From: Leptospira inadai serovar Lyme str. 10
GTDB lineage: Bacteria; Spirochaetota; Leptospiria; Leptospirales; Leptospiraceae
Reading direction: 5' to 3'
NCBI RefSeq assembly: GCF_000243675.2
Contig: NZ_AHMM02000025.1
Coordinates: forward strand, 124,001-188,000
DNA: 64,000 bases
A program made the position numbers and the translations under genes. Numbering within the stretch: the first letter of the stretch is position 1; each line of letters starts with the position of its first letter. This document shows, piece by piece, positions 46,201 through 55,030 of this stretch. Below the pieces are notes generated by a model. That model saw only the letters and a program-made list of their open reading frames with translations, had not been told where the DNA came from and did not search any database.

Positions 46201-49135
46201 TGTTTTCGATTATATTAGATTTTTAAAGAACCCTTGGTCTTTAGTTTCGGAAGAAAGCGGAGAAAAACTGGAAATCCATTTTAAACAATCTTTTAAAACT
46301 CCGCTTCCCTTATTACCGACGGATCTTTCCCCGCATTTAGCCGAAAGATTCACAAGGAAAATAGAGTTTTGGAAATCCAAAGGAAATCTGACCCGCCTTT
46401 TTTCCCCCGAGAAAGGCCAATACCTTTACTTGATCGATTACGGAAGAGAAAAGGAATATATTCTTTTTTCCGCAATTACTCCCGATCCGAGGTTAGACCT
46501 CTTCCGATCCGCTTTAGAGACCGCAGCCAAAAACGCGGCTTGTATTCTGGAAGGAGCGCAATCCTTGAATAGAGTCGATCTTTTCAGATTGGAAATCGTC
46601 ACTACGGATGTCCCGGTCCCTTTCAACCTATCGTCCGATGAAGATCGAGTACTAAATTATGAAAATATAATAGACTCCGCAAATTCGGTAGTTCGTTTCT
46701 TTTTACACGGATTGTATAGTCAATTTACTCTGGAAATATTCGATTCTTTCGCCGGCAAAATTAGGACCTTCTCGCTCTTTTTTAAAGAAGGCAAACTTAG
46801 AATGGATATCGTTCATCCGAACGATCCTAGATTCCCTTACACTTTGGCGCCGGATGCGAAAGACGCGGCACTATTTCGTAAAGGAAAATGGCCTCTGGAA
46901 CATTGGGTAAACGAAACCTTCGATCCGAATACGATACGCGAAATATCGGTCCCGATCGCCGACGGGATCAACAGGGTGAATCCTAAGACCGGCCTGTCGG
47001 AAGAATATACCCCGGGCGCAAAAATCTTCGTAGGAAAAATGGGCGGCAAAGACGCCGTATTTTTCTTTAAAGACTCAAGGGTTGCAGGTGGAGCTACCGG
47101 CGATATCGAAGGAAGAAAATATATCGCTTCGACTTACTACGCGTATCGAAGCGATATTCCATTGTATGTCTGGAACGACGGAGCCGGTGCGAATATTCGC
47201 GAGGGGATGGTTTCCTTAAATAGGGCAGCGGAAGGATTTTTTATGAATTCACTTCTTACCGCAAGGGTGACCGCCGCAGAGTTTCGAGGAGCGATCGAAT
47301 CTCATAAAGATCCTATTCTACGGGAAATATGCGACAAGATGGAGCAGACGTACGCTTCGGATTTTCGGCCTTATATAGCGAGCGAAAAACCTAAACGTTG
47401 CTTTTTAATCGCGATAGGAGTCGGCTCCTCGACCGGATTAGACGTGTATGGATCTTCTCAAGCCTCTTTACAACTTCTATTAAACGAAGAGGAATCCTAC
47501 CGCGTATTAACCGGATCGGCAGTTATCGAATCGGTCACGGGCGAAAAGTTCAGCAATTACGAAATCGGCGGAGCCAGAATTATGGGCCAGGCCACCGGTA
47601 CCGTCGATTTTGTGGCGAGCGATAAGCTTCAGCTTCTTTGGTATTTGCATCGAATTCAGGAAGTATTAATCGGTAAAAATGAGTCCGCTTCGCAACGATC
47701 GATCGGGGCACCATTTTCCAAAGAAGAATGGGTCGTTCTAGATGAGAACGAATTAATTAGAAATTCCGAAACTAATTTCCTCTTAAACGTAAAAGAGAAT
47801 TACTCCGGATCGGGATCGCTTGTTTCCGGGTTTGTCCGATTAGGGGGCGGCCCGGTTCTTACTCTCGGTCCGCGAACTAGCTACGGATTTCATTCCCTCT
47901 CTTGCATAATAAAAGCCAAAGAATCGGTTCGAATCGCGCAAAAGACCGGCGCGGATCTTTTACTAATTTACGGTAGTCGATGGTTTCGAAGCTCTCATTG
48001 GGACGATTCGGATTCGTTACGGCCAAGGCGAGATTTTCAAAAATCGCTTCAAGACTTTCAAGGAGCTTGCCTACACTTGCTGAAACATCCGGAAGGAATC
48101 CGAATACCGGAACTCACCTCGGCGGGAGATGCGTGGCTATTATTGGACGACTCTTCCGTTTCCAGGGATAGAGCGATGAAGAAAGAACTATCCGATGCAA
48201 AACGATGGGCGACTTTCATCGCGACCTCCGAAGCCGAAGCATATGATAAGATTAGAAAATTCTTTTCTTTATTACGATCCAGAGAGATTGTTTCGGAAAC
48301 TTCCGACATTAGAAAGGTTGAATTGCCTGCGGATACTTCCGCATCCTACGATATGAAGGAGAAAGTCGTCTCCAAAATTTTGGACGCGGATTCTTTCCTT
48401 GAGTTCTATGAGGCGAATCCCGGTACAAGTTTAATAACCGGGCTAGGCAGACTTGCCGGAAAGACCGTCGCAATCATTGCCGACCAGCCGAAAGACGGAG
48501 GCGCGCCGGATGCTCCTGGAACGGAAAAGTTCCGAGTATTTGCAGAATTCGTAAACAAGCATAAGATTCCGTTGCTGATGATTTCGGATGCACCGGGTTT
48601 CGTTCCCGGAACAAAACAGGAACGATTAAGAATACAACAAATCGGCGGGGAATCTTTAGACGTGAACGTACTTTCGCAGGTACCGGTCGTGTCGGTCGTT
48701 CTCAGACAAAACTACGGAGGAAGACAGATCCACGCGTTCAGCGGGTTTCTTAGACCTGGAATCGCCTATTACGCTTTTTCCGATGCGGTTTTAGCGGTCA
48801 TGGGAGCCTCGTCCGCCTTCGATTTATTCCAGGGAGCCAAAGTCGAAGCGCTGAAAAAAGAAGGAAAAATCGACGAGATAGAATCGGTCCGTCGCGAATT
48901 TCTGGAATCCTTTAGAATAAAATCTAGAGCGGCCGAAGACGCAAAAAAATCGGGAGTCTTGGACGATACGTTCACTTCTATCGAAGATCTTAGAAACGTT
49001 TTCCTGCAAGGATTAGCGGAAGCTCAGCTAAAGACCAGTGAGTGGAAAAAGAAAATCCAAGACCACTACGCGACCGGAAATGTCTACGGTTCCCACGACA
49101 ATACGGACGATTGGAAGGATTTGATACTTCCGTAA
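43211..49135 (+). CDS. single-chain biotin-dependent acyl-CoA (acetyl-CoA) carboxylase
   Basis: 1974 residues with the layout of eukaryotic acetyl-CoA carboxylase. Biotin carboxylase, about 50-510: VLVANRGEIAKRFF, GGGGKGMVVAYN near 212, EMNTRLQVEYPVTD near 338. BCCP, about 640-730, with biotin Lys693 in VISAMKMETIL. A central region of about 500 residues with no motif I recognise, comparable to the central domains of eukaryotic ACC. Carboxyltransferase N half (GGATGDIEGRKYIASTYYAY; GATGTVDFVASDKLQLLW-like text) and C half (IADQPKDGGAPDAPGTEKF; ISDAPGFVPGTKQE; LRQNYGGRQIHAFSG), about 1260-1900. It starts nine bases after acpS. Malonyl-CoA supply to the synthase is inferred; propionyl-CoA or longer acyl-CoA are possible substrates. 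Confidence 0.9.
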   Translation: MIPTRKPEPDSIIEGTVSLPQIEALMRELKSLNPNRSEISEPLPARQGKLRKVLVANRGEIAKRFFLALREEGIRSVAIVTDPDKGQSWYEPADEILYIGDPDRYSNIQTVIAAILLSDADAIYPGYGFLSEDFRFVETLEAASKIYKKNIIFMGPKAFVMRKVGNKLDARTLARENGIPLFDGSGPITQGELEAIKEAERIGYPVMVKLDAGGGGKGMVVAYNSEELKGAVESAERIGRQAYGNGTYFLEKFVEHPSHFEVQIFNSTAVGVRKCAVQRRNQKVVEESGETFLDDRTLLQLLSSAERIAHISGYSDGCGAGTVEFLLDGKTGNFGFLEMNTRLQVEYPVTDQSLGIDLAKWQILFFDGRESEIPFESVVRRRFSARNHSIQCRIYAEDPFQNYSPAPGRITELELPTFNGVRCDFGFRKGDKILGDYDPMIGKLIAFGTSRDEALMRMERALSELYVKGLTTNHEQLLKLLRHDSFRNGNYDNRILNENPELTEQDFTDREEGALFCCIAERNLTSERALTDAFKDGDLPRLLNSEESEYFAHKFDLRSGDRNLQFRLFQVGFNTFEALLNGKYFGRIGLTAGGNSGEEFTVEFRGRIIPVRVDRRSSFHSVRFSDKEGKLRFLRFTVRVKSSKNPKDNPGNLRSPFQGTFVKIADNPSSGKAWKEGDSVQEGDPLIVISAMKMETILKAPIGGELTYLAEHGDLSRLIRGATASGMILGKGFAEGEILAKIETRKETESSIFEENETESSLDSLWENWEKIPANSEPSNGHLLIPPISYKGAELRKLLISWVSGTFREEEFIPKIAYILSAFKIQKEPEIEVKRWETFYLDILKFHVLVRRLFSSDPGTKFSHFGEIHRLLSQWETEGYNPSKSTRKLLSGAFHSYGIQNWSPVRRTKEQKEAFLYLVRAYANLREGKEIFVKILEKFSVFAPSTRSVELALHAVIYLEEREKEPTLEKTARRILALRGNRPQKFRGGNTTISRRHVFDYIRFLKNPWSLVSEESGEKLEIHFKQSFKTPLPLLPTDLSPHLAERFTRKIEFWKSKGNLTRLFSPEKGQYLYLIDYGREKEYILFSAITPDPRLDLFRSALETAAKNAACILEGAQSLNRVDLFRLEIVTTDVPVPFNLSSDEDRVLNYENIIDSANSVVRFFLHGLYSQFTLEIFDSFAGKIRTFSLFFKEGKLRMDIVHPNDPRFPYTLAPDAKDAALFRKGKWPLEHWVNETFDPNTIREISVPIADGINRVNPKTGLSEEYTPGAKIFVGKMGGKDAVFFFKDSRVAGGATGDIEGRKYIASTYYAYRSDIPLYVWNDGAGANIREGMVSLNRAAEGFFMNSLLTARVTAAEFRGAIESHKDPILREICDKMEQTYASDFRPYIASEKPKRCFLIAIGVGSSTGLDVYGSSQASLQLLLNEEESYRVLTGSAVIESVTGEKFSNYEIGGARIMGQATGTVDFVASDKLQLLWYLHRIQEVLIGKNESASQRSIGAPFSKEEWVVLDENELIRNSETNFLLNVKENYSGSGSLVSGFVRLGGGPVLTLGPRTSYGFHSLSCIIKAKESVRIAQKTGADLLLIYGSRWFRSSHWDDSDSLRPRRDFQKSLQDFQGACLHLLKHPEGIRIPELTSAGDAWLLLDDSSVSRDRAMKKELSDAKRWATFIATSEAEAYDKIRKFFSLLRSREIVSETSDIRKVELPADTSASYDMKEKVVSKILDADSFLEFYEANPGTSLITGLGRLAGKTVAIIADQPKDGGAPDAPGTEKFRVFAEFVNKHKIPLLMISDAPGFVPGTKQERLRIQQIGGESLDVNVLSQVPVVSVVLRQNYGGRQIHAFSGFLRPGIAYYAFSDAVLAVMGASSAFDLFQGAKVEALKKEGKIDEIESVRREFLESFRIKSRAAEDAKKSGVLDDTFTSIEDLRNVFLQGLAEAQLKTSEWKKKIQDHYATGNVYGSHDNTDDWKDLILP

Positions 49136-49166
49136 AACGAAACATATTTTTTTAATAAATAAATCT

Positions 49167-52151
49167 CTAACGCTTTCGGACGGCAATCATCGCAATGTCG
49201 TCCGAAAGTTGCGAAATTCCCGGTTTTCCTAATTCCTGTTTCGTATGGACTTCCAAATCTCCGACGACGACTTTGATCAATTCTGCCGGTCTTTTTTCTC
49301 CGTTTGTAAATAACAATTTTGCTAAACGTTCCCGTCCATACATAGAACCTTCCGGATTTCTAGCCTCATCCAAGCCGTCGGTATATTCGAAGAATATATC
49401 TCCCGAATCCAACGTCAAAACTCTCCTCTCGATCGTAGTTTCAAAGAATGAATTCTCATCCATGCCGATCGGCAATCCGCCTGCCGGAAGTTCGTGGAGT
49501 TTTTTTTCGGACGCGTCATAAAATAACGGTTTAACATGGCCGGCGGATATATATTCCACCTTAGAAGACGTCGAATCGAAAAAACCCAAAAAGAAGGTAA
49601 CGAAAATATGATCCGGAGTGTCGTCATACAACTGAGAGTTCATTTCAAGAAGTATTTTCTTTAAATCGCGCTCGCCGCGTCGGAGAATCGAACGAATTTG
49701 CGCCCTAAAGAGAGCCATAACGATCGCCGGACCGACTCCATGATTCGAAACGTCGCCGATACAAAACGCTATTTTATTCTGACCAAGCTCGATAAAATCG
49801 TAATAATCTCCACCGACACCGGCCATCGCCTTATAGAAGGCTCCGAATTCCACGAAGTCGTTCAAACTAGTCGGCAATTTCTCGGGCAAAAGGCGTTTCT
49901 GGATTTCTTCCCCGGCGAGAAGTTCGCCTCTCATTTCCTCTCGCTCTTCCAGACCGTGAACCATATCGTTGAGCGATTCGCTTAATATTCCGATTTCATC
50001 ATATCCGGCCGGTGGAAATTCGACTTTTAAATTTCCTTCGCCGATTTCCTCCGCTTTTCGACTAATGATCCGAATACGTCTGACTACGAACCACGCAAGT
50101 CCATACGCCAATAAAATGGCGATCGCTCCGATGATCGCCGTATATCGGATAAGCTCGTCCCGATTATCCCTAATCTGTCTAGCTCCTTCAGTCCTATCTA
50201 TTAAAATTAGATTATATCCTAATAAATTCTTTCTTAATAAGTCATAGACGACCCCTTTTCCTGCGCTTTCCTTGGAGGCGACTAGAGGAGAGGAATCCAA
50301 GGCCCACATGACCTCCTCCGCTTCGCTTCGACTCCTTATTAAAATTCCGGAATCGGCTACGGAAGCTTTGTTTCTGGAGGCATTCGGTAATTCCGTCTCC
50401 GAACTTCCTGCCAAAATCCATTCCCGCAACAGTTTCCATTTTGCACGGACATTCTTGCGTTCTTCCGGATCCTTATAATATCGCCGGATAGCGGCGGACC
50501 CGGCTTTAAAGGGAAGAAACGTAAAATCATCCAGAGCCGCTTCCCGCAATCCGTAAAAAGCGTCTTCCGAACGATGATCTTCGGCAAGACTCCAATCGTC
50601 CTTACTCGATTCCAGACGAATTAGGGAATCTCTAACCTCCTCGGCCTGCGCCTCCAATTGTCGTACGTTTTCCTGAATTTCTTCCGGTGATTCTTTAATA
50701 TCTCCCTGCTTTAAAGGAAGTTTCAGCTTCTTTTCCCACTCTAGGATTTCTTTTGAAGTTGCGGCGGCCTTCTCTTCCAGGGATTTCTTCTCTTCTCTCC
50801 ATCGCTTCTGCGCTTTCTGAAATGTCGTTACGTACGGTTGGAGCTCCTCCAACTTGGTTTCCCTTTTTTTCAAAAGCTTTCGGTAATTAGCCGTTAGAGT
50901 TCGAAATTCCGAATCGGCTGCCGGTTTCGCCTTCCCGTCCTTACGTAATTCCGTAATACGGGTTTTTAATTTTTGCGCCAGCTCCGCGAATTCCGAAGAA
51001 AGTTTACGATCCTCTTCCAAATACTCGCGCCACTGACTTGCACGGTTTGCAACCTCTTCTGCAAGGGCGCGAGACCTCTCTGCTGTATTAGGATTTCTGA
51101 ATACTGGGCGAAACACCACCTCGTATTGGCGTCCGCCGACTTCGTATGCTTCCGGTTCCGATTTATTTCGAATCGTTTCCAATACGTCGGTTTCGCCGAA
51201 TAGCGAGGCACGACTTTGTTCGAATTCGGGCAAACTTAAAAGTTTTTTAGCCGTACCTGATGATTGTAAAAATAACAACCCGGTATCCAAAGTTTGTTTG
51301 CCGACTCTATCGTAAGCTAGGATGCGAATCTTATCCGGCAACAAACCGAGGGAAGAAATTCCGTCTTTATAAGATCCTCGAAAAAAGTTCTGCAATGCCT
51401 TCGCTAAACTAGTTTCCCCGGCGGCCGCTTTTTTTTCCGAGTCCGGGATGGATCGTTCCGCAGTCTTGCGCTCCTTCTCCAGTTTTTCCTTATCGGACGA
51501 GAATGTTTTCTTTTTCTTCGGATCTAAATCCGGCTTTAATAATTCGACCTCGATATTCTTAATCTCATCTTCGATTTCGTCGATTCGCGAACGGGCATTT
51601 TCCGCAGAGAGTCTTGCGAGAGCGGTCTTCTCCGCAACGGAACGTATTTTATCGTAAACCGGAGCGTCGATCGGCGCTCCGGTTTCTTTCCGCAGTTCAT
51701 TACGAACATTCGTCTCGAATTCCTTAATTTCCTTTTCGGATAAATATCTCGTAAAGTAAGTATCGACCGATCGATATACGTTTCCTCGTTTGACGTTCAA
51801 TCCGATAGACTGCCCGAACGATTTGAGCGCCCCTAAAAAACCCGCCTCCTTTTGAACGACGGTTCTTTTGAATTTACTCAGTTCTTTTTTCTTTTCTTTA
51901 ACGCGAATTTTGAATTCCTCGATTAAAATCATGCTCCGGCTTAGATTTTCAAGATCCAAAACTACAGTATTCACATATTCTAATGGAGCTTTTAGTTCCG
52001 AATTAAGCTTCTCTTCGAGGGCTTTTTTTTGCTGAGAATAATGAACAGCGGAAGTGAATGCCAGTATAGAAATGACTAAAATAGCCGTGAAAAACGAAAG
52101 CTTTGCTCTAATTCCCGGAAGTATCTTTCTTAAAATCTTATTCTTAATCAT
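49167..52151 (-). CDS. HAMP sensor with SpoIIE/PP2C-type phosphatase domain
   Basis: 994 residues. First membrane helix about 18-38, a very long extracytoplasmic region (about 40-640) rich in Lys/Glu coiled coil, second helix about 690-710, HAMP linker, then phosphatase with GEEIQKRLLPEK, GVGGDYYDFI, GDVSNHGVGPAIVMAL, YISAGHVKPL and QLSDDIAMIAVRK with the metal Asp residues intact. It overlaps the HATPase gene by eight bases and is last in a four-gene operon. Its likely target is the phosphorylated STAS protein encoded two genes upstream. Confidence 0.92.
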   Translation of the reverse strand: MIKNKILRKILPGIRAKLSFFTAILVISILAFTSAVHYSQQKKALEEKLNSELKAPLEYVNTVVLDLENLSRSMILIEEFKIRVKEKKKELSKFKRTVVQKEAGFLGALKSFGQSIGLNVKRGNVYRSVDTYFTRYLSEKEIKEFETNVRNELRKETGAPIDAPVYDKIRSVAEKTALARLSAENARSRIDEIEDEIKNIEVELLKPDLDPKKKKTFSSDKEKLEKERKTAERSIPDSEKKAAAGETSLAKALQNFFRGSYKDGISSLGLLPDKIRILAYDRVGKQTLDTGLLFLQSSGTAKKLLSLPEFEQSRASLFGETDVLETIRNKSEPEAYEVGGRQYEVVFRPVFRNPNTAERSRALAEEVANRASQWREYLEEDRKLSSEFAELAQKLKTRITELRKDGKAKPAADSEFRTLTANYRKLLKKRETKLEELQPYVTTFQKAQKRWREEKKSLEEKAAATSKEILEWEKKLKLPLKQGDIKESPEEIQENVRQLEAQAEEVRDSLIRLESSKDDWSLAEDHRSEDAFYGLREAALDDFTFLPFKAGSAAIRRYYKDPEERKNVRAKWKLLREWILAGSSETELPNASRNKASVADSGILIRSRSEAEEVMWALDSSPLVASKESAGKGVVYDLLRKNLLGYNLILIDRTEGARQIRDNRDELIRYTAIIGAIAILLAYGLAWFVVRRIRIISRKAEEIGEGNLKVEFPPAGYDEIGILSESLNDMVHGLEEREEMRGELLAGEEIQKRLLPEKLPTSLNDFVEFGAFYKAMAGVGGDYYDFIELGQNKIAFCIGDVSNHGVGPAIVMALFRAQIRSILRRGERDLKKILLEMNSQLYDDTPDHIFVTFFLGFFDSTSSKVEYISAGHVKPLFYDASEKKLHELPAGGLPIGMDENSFFETTIERRVLTLDSGDIFFEYTDGLDEARNPEGSMYGRERLAKLLFTNGEKRPAELIKVVVGDLEVHTKQELGKPGISQLSDDIAMIAVRKR

Positions 52152-52575
52152 TTCTTTCTCTCGTATGAATTAGGGTAAGTCTGTTTCGGGGCGGATTCTT
52201 TAGACGTTGGTATCTGACGATCATAATTTTTTTGATTGAACGTAGACCGAACCCTCCGTCTGCTCCGCTCTCGTAGAGTTCCTTCCAAGATTCGCTTTTC
52301 ACTTTTGTCGGATCGAAGAAAATGCCTTCGTCGGTGACCGAAAATCGCCAACTACCCTTATTCTTTCTCATTTTCAATTCGATCGTGGATTTTTCGTTTT
52401 CCGGCAATCCGTGCTCGATAACGTTCGTGACCGCTTCGTCCAGACAAAATACGATTCGCCCCTTTATCAGATCGGGACAATCTTCCCCCAAAAAAGAACG
52501 TATTTCATTCCTGACTTTGGCCAACTCGTCAAAGTCGTTGCGGAATAGATAAACCTTTTCCTTGTGGGAATTCAT
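52144..52575 (-). CDS. RsbW-like anti-sigma/switch serine kinase (HATPase)
   Basis: 143 residues, GHKL ATPase fold of the anti-sigma kinase type: CLDEAVTNVIEHGLP (N box), VTDEGIFFDP (G1), GGFGLRSIKK (G2). It is expected to bind and phosphorylate its STAS partner, encoded just upstream. No sigma factor gene is in the window, so the ultimate target is unknown. Confidence 0.9.
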   Translation of the reverse strand: MNSHKEKVYLFRNDFDELAKVRNEIRSFLGEDCPDLIKGRIVFCLDEAVTNVIEHGLPENEKSTIELKMRKNKGSWRFSVTDEGIFFDPTKVKSESWKELYESGADGGFGLRSIKKIMIVRYQRLKNPPRNRLTLIHTRERND

Positions 52576-52584
52576 TCTCGATTC

Positions 52585-52926
52585 TTATACGATCGAGAGG
52601 GCTTCTTCTAAATTCGGGAATATTCTAACTTTCTTGGTAAAATACATCAGCTCCATCGTATCCTTCACTTCTTTCTTAAGACTACAAAACACGATTTCAC
52701 CCGATTTTTCCTTTAGAAATTTCTGAATCGAATTCAAAACACCGATCCCTGCGGACGCGATGTACGTTAGAGCGGTACAGTCGCAAACGATGGTTTTTAC
52801 TCCGTTACCAACCGCCGATTCCAATTTCAACTTGAGGTCGGGTGCGGTCTTCGCGTCGATTTCGCCGGCTACTTTAAGAATGAGTCGGCTTCCCTCTAGT
52901 TTTTCGTTAAAAGTTAAATTTGCCAT
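52585..52926 (-). CDS. STAS-domain antagonist (RsbV/SpoIIAA-like)
   Basis: 113 residues, a lone STAS domain. TYIASAGIGVL carries the Ser that would be phosphorylated by the neighbouring HATPase and released by the SpoIIE phosphatase. Between the HATPase gene (nine bases) and the unknown protein gene (one base). Confidence 0.9.
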   Translation of the reverse strand: MANLTFNEKLEGSRLILKVAGEIDAKTAPDLKLKLESAVGNGVKTIVCDCTALTYIASAGIGVLNSIQKFLKEKSGEIVFCSLKKEVKDTMELMYFTKKVRIFPNLEEALSIV

Positions 52927-52927
52927 T

Positions 52928-53851
52928 TTAAATACCTTTCTTTAAATCCTTCATCAAATCCTTGGTCTGAATAATGGAATATAATTTACGTTCTAGAGTA
53001 TCTATTTCGTAATAATACTTTATATTCGGATCCCCTTCGAATGTGTGCGCGTATTTTCGTATGCCCTGTATCGCTTTCTTTGCGTTCCCTTCCAAAATTC
53101 CTTTCGTAATGGAATAATAGAGTTCGATAGCGATCGAATCCATTAAGTTTTGTTTAAATCCTTTTTCTCGTTTATCGAGAGCCGCCAGAAGATTTTCCAC
53201 TTCGGGCTGACTATATACTTCCGAGTCGCTATAATTGATTATATATCTGGATAATAATCTTTTACAGCGCACCAGATTATTCGCTTTCGTAGCCGCAAGT
53301 ATCTGCTGGTATAAAGTATGGATTTCCGCTTCAAGATATACCTTTTGTCGTGTGCCGTCCAATTTAACCGGTTCGAACGCGGACTTCAACTCCTCCTGAG
53401 AGAAATTGCGAATCGAATCCTCGAACAATTTTTCATTATTGTTTCTAGTAAGCTGCGCGAATTCGTTCAAAGGTTTTTCTAGCAAACCTATAAATTCCAG
53501 AGCCTCGCCTGAAATTGCGATTTTAGGATCATCCTGTATTTTCTCTAAAAAGAAAATACAAGAGTCCCCCAATGCGGAAAGATTTTCGGCTAAGGCCTGG
53601 GAAACCAGTCTCTTGCATTGGTGAGGAATCGTATGGAGATAGGCAGGATCACGCGAATCTTCCTGAATTTTATCGATCATCCTACTGGAAGCTAGAGCCG
53701 AGACCGATTTCTCTCTTTCCCATCCGGCATAGACCAGAGGCTCGAATAAATATTTTTTAAAATTCTTTTTGCCGGATAACGCGAGTAAACGAATTGCTTT
53801 TACGAGTTCTTGCGCAAGATCCGGTGGGATTGAAATTCTTTTTTCTGACAT
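52928..53851 (-). CDS. unknown protein leading a partner-switching operon
   Basis: 307 residues, helical and charged, without signal peptide or membrane helix; I do not recognise a domain, though the pattern of helical hairpins could be a TPR-like or four-helix scaffold. It is first in the operon, with one base between it and the STAS gene, so it may be the input or output component of the switch. Confidence 0.75.
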   Translation of the reverse strand: MSEKRISIPPDLAQELVKAIRLLALSGKKNFKKYLFEPLVYAGWEREKSVSALASSRMIDKIQEDSRDPAYLHTIPHQCKRLVSQALAENLSALGDSCIFFLEKIQDDPKIAISGEALEFIGLLEKPLNEFAQLTRNNNEKLFEDSIRNFSQEELKSAFEPVKLDGTRQKVYLEAEIHTLYQQILAATKANNLVRCKRLLSRYIINYSDSEVYSQPEVENLLAALDKREKGFKQNLMDSIAIELYYSITKGILEGNAKKAIQGIRKYAHTFEGDPNIKYYYEIDTLERKLYSIIQTKDLMKDLKKGI

Positions 53852-54076
53852 CTGGAAATGGATCTTTTAGGATCGATTCGACTCCGAATTCTAGAAGATT
53901 TCGGAACCTTGTTCCTTGAAAATCTTCCATATGGAATGGCAAAATTTCCTAAAAATGGAGAAAACGTATAGCAAATTCCTAGATCGATCTTGAACCGAAA
54001 AATAAGGATTTCGGGACATATTCGGGAAGAAAAAAGGGTTCGAACACGTTCGAACCCGGCAGGAACCGATCGAAAT

Positions 54077-54289
54077 TTACAAACGTTTGCAACGTTCTCC
54101 ATCGGGAAGATGGGGATGATAGATATGCTTGACGGGTCTTTCCATGCAGGCTATACATTCGCGCATTTTATGCTCTTCCTTTAACGTTGAACATTGTGCG
54201 GCAGTTTCTCTCGGTTGAGCGAAAATCGACGCGATGCCTATCAGGCAAGACGAAATTCCGACGGCTAATAATGTTAATTTAATTTTCAC
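54077..54289 (-). CDS. small secreted Cys-containing protein
   Basis: 70 residues from GTG 54289, preceded by AGGAGAAGG. Signal peptide with cleavage near IFA-Q (residue 25). The mature chain has four Cys (QC, EC-IAC, RC), enough for two disulfides or a metal site, and a His/Pro-rich centre (VKHIYHPHLPDGE). Family not recognised. Confidence 0.75.
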   Translation of the reverse strand: MKIKLTLLAVGISSCLIGIASIFAQPRETAAQCSTLKEEHKMRECIACMERPVKHIYHPHLPDGERCKRL

Positions 54290-54371
54290 AGCCTTCTCCT
54301 GTTGTATTAAACGGGAGAGTCATATCCAATCGGGAAAAGAATAGCAAGTAAAAAAGCATAACCTTACCCCT

Positions 54372-54540
54372 ACAGAGGACAGAGGTCAGAGGTCAGAAGA
54401 CAGACGCGCTCGCTTTGCTCACGCTAGACAGAAGCTGCTCGAGGTTGGAAATGCTGCAGAGGACGGAAGAAAGATCTATTGTAACACAAGAATCTTTCTT
54501 TAGATGGCGGAAATTGGACTCATCAATGTTTTATCCTCTT
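54372..54540 (+). repeat. interspersed repeat, copy 5
   Basis: Heptamer edge CAGAGGACAGAGGTCAGAGG, GCGCTCGCTTTGCTCACGC, GACAGAAGCTGCTCGAGG, GATCTATTGTAACACAAGAA, then TCATCAATGTTTTATCCTCT. Closest to copy 3a. Between it and the IS lies the left half of the GC-rich hairpin module. Confidence 0.88.
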
Positions 54541-54748
54541 AGCGAGTTCCAACAGAATTCCGGGTCTATCCGGCCGAAGCGACGATCTTCCTCCGGATCT
54601 CCTGTACAGAATGATCTGTAAAATTCCCCGCCCTTTTGGGCGGGGAGTCTGTTGAAAAAGTTAGCGAGGTTAGTCGGTATTTTTCTCGTAATTGGGATCA
54701 TTATGTTTAATTGTTATAAAGGCTTTCAGTTAACTTTTGGCGGATCGT

Positions 54749-55030
54749 TTAAACATACCGAAATCCGCAAAGTTTTGCTATATTATGAGCGGAGCATCTC
54801 TCGGACCATTCCAAAGATACTTTTTCTATTCCCTTCGTCATAAATCTATATCCGCGACGAGATCCTTTTATTGCACCAAAGACACCTTCGATCGAGGGGA
54901 ATCTCTTAGAGTAAATTTTCCGCGATTGCGGATGTCTTAACTTTTTACGCATTTCCATCGTGTAGAAATTGTCCATCTCGTTTGGTTGGTAATTCTTACT
55001 TGGACTCAAATGAACATAGTTGTTTTTAAA
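54749..55030 (-). CDS. IS1182-family transposase, C-terminal part in -1 frame
   Basis: The -1 frame is open only after TAA TAA at 55031-55036 and from there reads NNYVHLSPSKNYQPNEM, then MRKKLRHPQSRKIYSKRFPS, VFGAIKGSRRGYRFMTKGIE and the SAHNIAKLCGF end found in this family. The heptamer T-TTA-AAA (55030-55024) lies exactly in the overlap of the two frames and fits the X-XXY-YYZ form of -1 slippage sites. Either programmed frameshifting or a single-base loss made this. Confidence 0.75.
   Translation of the reverse strand, partial: FKNNYVHLSPSKNYQPNEMDNFYTMEMRKKLRHPQSRKIYSKRFPSIEGVFGAIKGSRRGYRFMTKGIEKVSLEWSERCSAHNIAKLCGFRYV

Noticed and set aside
53800..54102. 100-residue minus frame upstream of the partner-switching operon
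   Set aside because: It overlaps the real start of the 307-residue gene in another frame and has no signal.
54652..54843. Lipoprotein-like 63-residue + frame with a hydrophobic N-terminus
   Set aside because: It begins inside the IS inverted repeat and runs antisense into the transposase end; most likely chance.
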